Assembly: GCA_902552345.1 (NCBI GenBank)
Contig: CACDGO010000002.1
Span: 176,696 to 240,695 of the forward strand
Length of the DNA stretch: 64,000 bases
Direction of reading: 5' to 3'
From: an uncultured Pelagibacteraceae bacterium
GTDB lineage: Bacteria; Pseudomonadota; Alphaproteobacteria; Pelagibacterales; Pelagibacteraceae
Notes under the pieces: generated by a model
Told to the model about the DNA's origin: nothing
Seen by the model: only the letters and a program-made list of their open reading frames with translations
The model's database searches: none
Made by a program: the position numbers and the translations under genes
Shown here: positions 60,787-64,000 of the stretch, piece after piece
Layout: every line of letters begins with the position of its first letter
Position numbering within the stretch: position 1 is the stretch's first letter

Positions 60787-63302
60787 AGTTGTTTTATTAT
60801 ATAATTTATAATCTTATTCTTAACAAAAATTTTCTTCGTTATTTTTTGATTTTCGAAGTATTTTTTAGCTTTAGAATTATTTTTAATAATTTCATCAACT
60901 TCTTTTTCTGCAGTATCTTTCTTGATAGTAATTACGTCTCTAGTTTTACCATTTATTTGCACTGCAAATTTGATCTCATCTTGTAGATTTCCCTCTATTA
61001 CCGGCCAATTATCTACCGTTTTGCATTTAAATAACTCAAGACACTCGTATGCTAAGTGAGGAGTAAGAGGCATCATTAATTTCATAAATTTAATTATACA
61101 ATCCTTAAATACTTTATTATCAATTTTAGCATCCAAAGATACTTTAAAAAAATTATAAAGTTCATAAAAATGAGCTATTGCTACATTAAATCTGAAATTA
61201 TTTATCGCAAGATCAATTTTATTAACAAAACTATTTATTCCTATTAAAAATTTTTCTTCTTGTATCTCATTTTTAGCATCTAATTTTCTGTTTAAAATTA
61301 AAATGTTTAAATTCCAAACTTTTTGTAAAAATTTATTAGCTGATGAAACTCCCACGTTTGACCATTGCACGTCTTTTTCTGGCGGGCTGTCAGATAATAT
61401 GAACCATCTTACAGCATCTGCGCCATAAATATTTATCATATCTTCAGGATCCACAGTGTTCTTTTTTGATTTTGACATAGACTCAGATGGACCAACTGTT
61501 ACTTTGCTTTTATCTGACTTTTTGACAAATGTTTTTTCGTCAACTTTTTCTACTTCATTAGGATATAACCAGTTTCCCTTTTGATCTTTAAAAGATCGAT
61601 GACATACCATACCTTGAGTAAACAAATTTTTAAAAGGCTCTGATAATTTTATATTTTTATTACAAAGGCTAATTCCTTTTGTAAAAAATCTTGAGTAAAG
61701 TAAATGGAGAATTGCGTGTTCAATCCCTCCAATATACTGATCAACTGGCATCCAATATTTTACTTGTTTTTCATCTAAGGCAGAATCATCATTATTTGGA
61801 GAGCAAAATCTCAAAAAATACCAAGATGAATCTACGAAAGTATCTAGAGTATCTGTTTCTCTTATAGCTTTTTTTCCAGAAGATTTGTGAGTTGTGTGTT
61901 TCCAAGAAGCATGACTTTCGAGAGGGTTGCCTGGTGAATTAAGATCAACATCTTCAGGCAAAGTGACAGGCAATTCACTTTTATCTACAGTAACAACTTT
62001 TCCGTCCTCTAAATATAAAATAGGGATAGGACAACCCCAATATCTTTGTCTTGAAATACCCCAATCCTTCAATCTATATAAAGTTTTTCTTTTACCTAAA
62101 CCTTCTTTCTCAATCTGACTAATTATTTTTTCTTTTGCTGTCTGAATATCTAGATTGTTTAGAAATGATGAGTTAATTAATTTTCCGTTACCTGTGTAAG
62201 CTTCTTTAAGCGAACCTTTACTATTTACGTCAGAAACTACTTCAATTATTTCAAGTTCGTATTTTTTTGCGAAATCAAAATCTCTTTGGTCATGCGCAGG
62301 ACAACCAAATATTGCACCACTCCCATAATCCATCAAAACAAAATTTGCAAAATATACCGGTAAAGTTTTTTTTTTAATAAAGGGATGTTTTACAAAAATA
62401 TTTGTTTCAAAACCTAATTTTTCCGCATTTGCTAAAGCCTCTTCAGTTGTGCCGAACTTATTACATTCCTCTTTAAATTTTAAAAATTTTTGATCTTTTA
62501 AGAATTTCTCACTCAAATAATGGTCTACAGATAAAGCGATAAAACTGGCTCCAAATATTGTATCCGGTCTTGTTGTAAAAACATTTATCTCACCATCTTG
62601 ACTATCCATTTGAAAATTTATTTCACATCCATATGATTTTCCAATCCAATTTTTTTGCATTAGTTTAACTTTGTCAGGCCATCCTTTTAAGGACTCTAAA
62701 TCGCTTAATAGGTCATCTGAAAATTTAGTTATATTGAAAAACCATTGTGACAATTTTTTTCTTTGAACTACAGCATTTGATCTCCATCCCCTTCCATTTA
62801 CTACTTGCTCATTAGCTAATACTGTTTTCTCTACAGGATCCCAATTTACATATGTTTCTTTCCTAGAAACAAGCCCTTTGTTGTAAAAATCAATAAACAA
62901 AGATTGTTGATGCTTGTAATACTCTTTATCGCAAGTTGATATTTCTCTATCCCAATCTATGGATAACCCTAATTGTTTTAGTTGCATTTTCATGTATGCG
63001 ATATTTTGATTGGTCCATTTTCGAGGATGTGAATTGTTTTGTTTTGAGGCATTTTCTGCAGGTAAACCAAAAGAGTCCCAGCCCATGGGATGCAGAACAT
63101 TGTAACCATTTAAATATTTGTATCTAGCGATGACATCGCCAATAGTATAATTCCTAACATGACCCATATGAATTTTTCCAGATGGATATGGAAACATTTC
63201 AAGACAATAATATTTTTTATTTGATTTTTCGTTTTTAACTGATACGGCATGATCTTTTTCACGCCATTTTTTTTCTATTTTTTGAAAGTTATATCTTTCC
63301 AT
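60783..63302 (-). CDS. leuS: Leucyl-tRNA synthetase
   Basis: FPYPSGKIHMGHVRNYTIGDV, MSKSKKNTVDPE (KMSKS). Confidence 0.98.
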   Translation of the reverse strand: MERYNFQKIEKKWREKDHAVSVKNEKSNKKYYCLEMFPYPSGKIHMGHVRNYTIGDVIARYKYLNGYNVLHPMGWDSFGLPAENASKQNNSHPRKWTNQNIAYMKMQLKQLGLSIDWDREISTCDKEYYKHQQSLFIDFYNKGLVSRKETYVNWDPVEKTVLANEQVVNGRGWRSNAVVQRKKLSQWFFNITKFSDDLLSDLESLKGWPDKVKLMQKNWIGKSYGCEINFQMDSQDGEINVFTTRPDTIFGASFIALSVDHYLSEKFLKDQKFLKFKEECNKFGTTEEALANAEKLGFETNIFVKHPFIKKKTLPVYFANFVLMDYGSGAIFGCPAHDQRDFDFAKKYELEIIEVVSDVNSKGSLKEAYTGNGKLINSSFLNNLDIQTAKEKIISQIEKEGLGKRKTLYRLKDWGISRQRYWGCPIPILYLEDGKVVTVDKSELPVTLPEDVDLNSPGNPLESHASWKHTTHKSSGKKAIRETDTLDTFVDSSWYFLRFCSPNNDDSALDEKQVKYWMPVDQYIGGIEHAILHLLYSRFFTKGISLCNKNIKLSEPFKNLFTQGMVCHRSFKDQKGNWLYPNEVEKVDEKTFVKKSDKSKVTVGPSESMSKSKKNTVDPEDMINIYGADAVRWFILSDSPPEKDVQWSNVGVSSANKFLQKVWNLNILILNRKLDAKNEIQEEKFLIGINSFVNKIDLAINNFRFNVAIAHFYELYNFFKVSLDAKIDNKVFKDCIIKFMKLMMPLTPHLAYECLELFKCKTVDNWPVIEGNLQDEIKFAVQINGKTRDVITIKKDTAEKEVDEIIKNNSKAKKYFENQKITKKIFVKNKIINYIIKQL

Positions 63303-63317
63303 TTACAAACAAAAAAA

Positions 63318-63875
63318 CTATTTCTTAGATTTTTTTAATTCAAGTTCAAGAGCAGCAGCTTTTGCTAATATTGATCTTTGTAGTTCAAATTTAATGTTTG
63401 AATCAATTTCGTTTATTGAACAAACTTCATTGGTTTTACATTTTTTGTTATGAACAATAATTTTAATACTATTTGATTGTATTTCGTTAGACATAAATCT
63501 CACTGTAATCTTTATGGAATCGTTAGTATTATTGGAGTCGTTGTACCAATCAGTTATAATTATACCCCCTGAGTAATCTACGGTTGACAATGGCATAAAA
63601 TCTATAATTTCTAAAGATGCTCTCCATAGTGGATTAGAAGTACTAAACTCATAGTTAGTTCCACCTCTCCTTCCCAAAGCACCTTTTAAACTCACACCTC
63701 TTCCCTCTTCGATGTTTTTACGGGCTCTATCCTTTGCGCCAACTGGTACACTAGGGTCAACCTTTTTTGGTTGAGCAAATTTAGGAACTGAACATGAACT
63801 CACAACTAAGAACGTAAAAATTAGGAAATTTGTCCAAAAAAACTTAATTTTCGAATATTTTCTATTAAAAATCAT
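63318..63875 (-). CDS. DUF3576-like lipoprotein
   Basis: Lipobox VVSSCSVPK; NPLWRASLEIIDFMPLSTVDYSGGIIITDWY. Confidence 0.8.
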   Translation of the reverse strand: MIFNRKYSKIKFFWTNFLIFTFLVVSSCSVPKFAQPKKVDPSVPVGAKDRARKNIEEGRGVSLKGALGRRGGTNYEFSTSNPLWRASLEIIDFMPLSTVDYSGGIIITDWYNDSNNTNDSIKITVRFMSNEIQSNSIKIIVHNKKCKTNEVCSINEIDSNIKFELQRSILAKAAALELELKKSKK

Positions 63876-64000
63876 AATGACTTAATTTTTATAGCTTAAA
63901 ATTGTGATTTTCTGTACCTTTTTAAGTGTTGCAAAAATACAACTCTACCCAAAAATATCAGCATTTTCAATAGTTTTTTGACTTTTGCAGAGCTTAATAT

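Noticed and set aside
62366-62375. T10 tract in leuS (A10 in sense) as a frameshift site
   Set aside because: Encodes a normal I-K-K-K-T stretch with the frame continuing intact; ordinary for an AT-rich genome.
1-64000. CRISPR arrays, IS elements, prophage, defence islands
   Set aside because: No spaced direct-repeat arrays, transposase, integrase, phage structural or restriction-modification genes seen; nearly all ORFs are core housekeeping genes.

Overview
AT-rich, very compact alphaproteobacterial chromosome segment. Gene content and style suggest SAR11/Pelagibacterales, assigned by recognition and not by a search. I support about 75 protein genes, one tRNA-Gly(GCC), one clear intrinsic terminator, and no CRISPR, prophage or IS element. 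Left to right the window holds: the 5' end of a Tat/lipobox protein; a glycolate/2-hydroxyacid oxidation cluster (reductase, glcF-glcE-glcD, aminotransferase, lldD-like); a PagL-like protein; ccmC-D-E-F-G-H; hspQ, yciB, argG, folD, hemD-hemC, tsaD; an acetate module (acs plus DUF4212/Na+-solute symporter); rpe, heparinase-like, purH; a haloacetate-dehalogenase-like hydrolase; rho-hemJ-hemH-hemE; a 272-bp spacer that is a strong oriC candidate; ppsR-maf-aroE-coaE-dnaQ; secB-fxsA-tim44-smr-hslUV; hisB-H-A-F-E; ftsK-lolA; and mnmE-mnmG-rsmG-parA-parB-holA-lptE-leuS. Top leads: (1) an acetyl-CoA synthetase with a 59-aa, 63% Lys/Arg histone-like N-terminal tail; (2) a repeat-rich hemE/ppsR spacer as putative oriC; (3) two parS-like sites inside rsmG, read in different frames; (4) a terminator-like perfect inverted repeat inside a translationally coupled ORF; (5) a long structured spacer before the ccm operon; (6) a perfect 18-bp palindrome before the acetate symporter and an EF-hand loop within that symporter.
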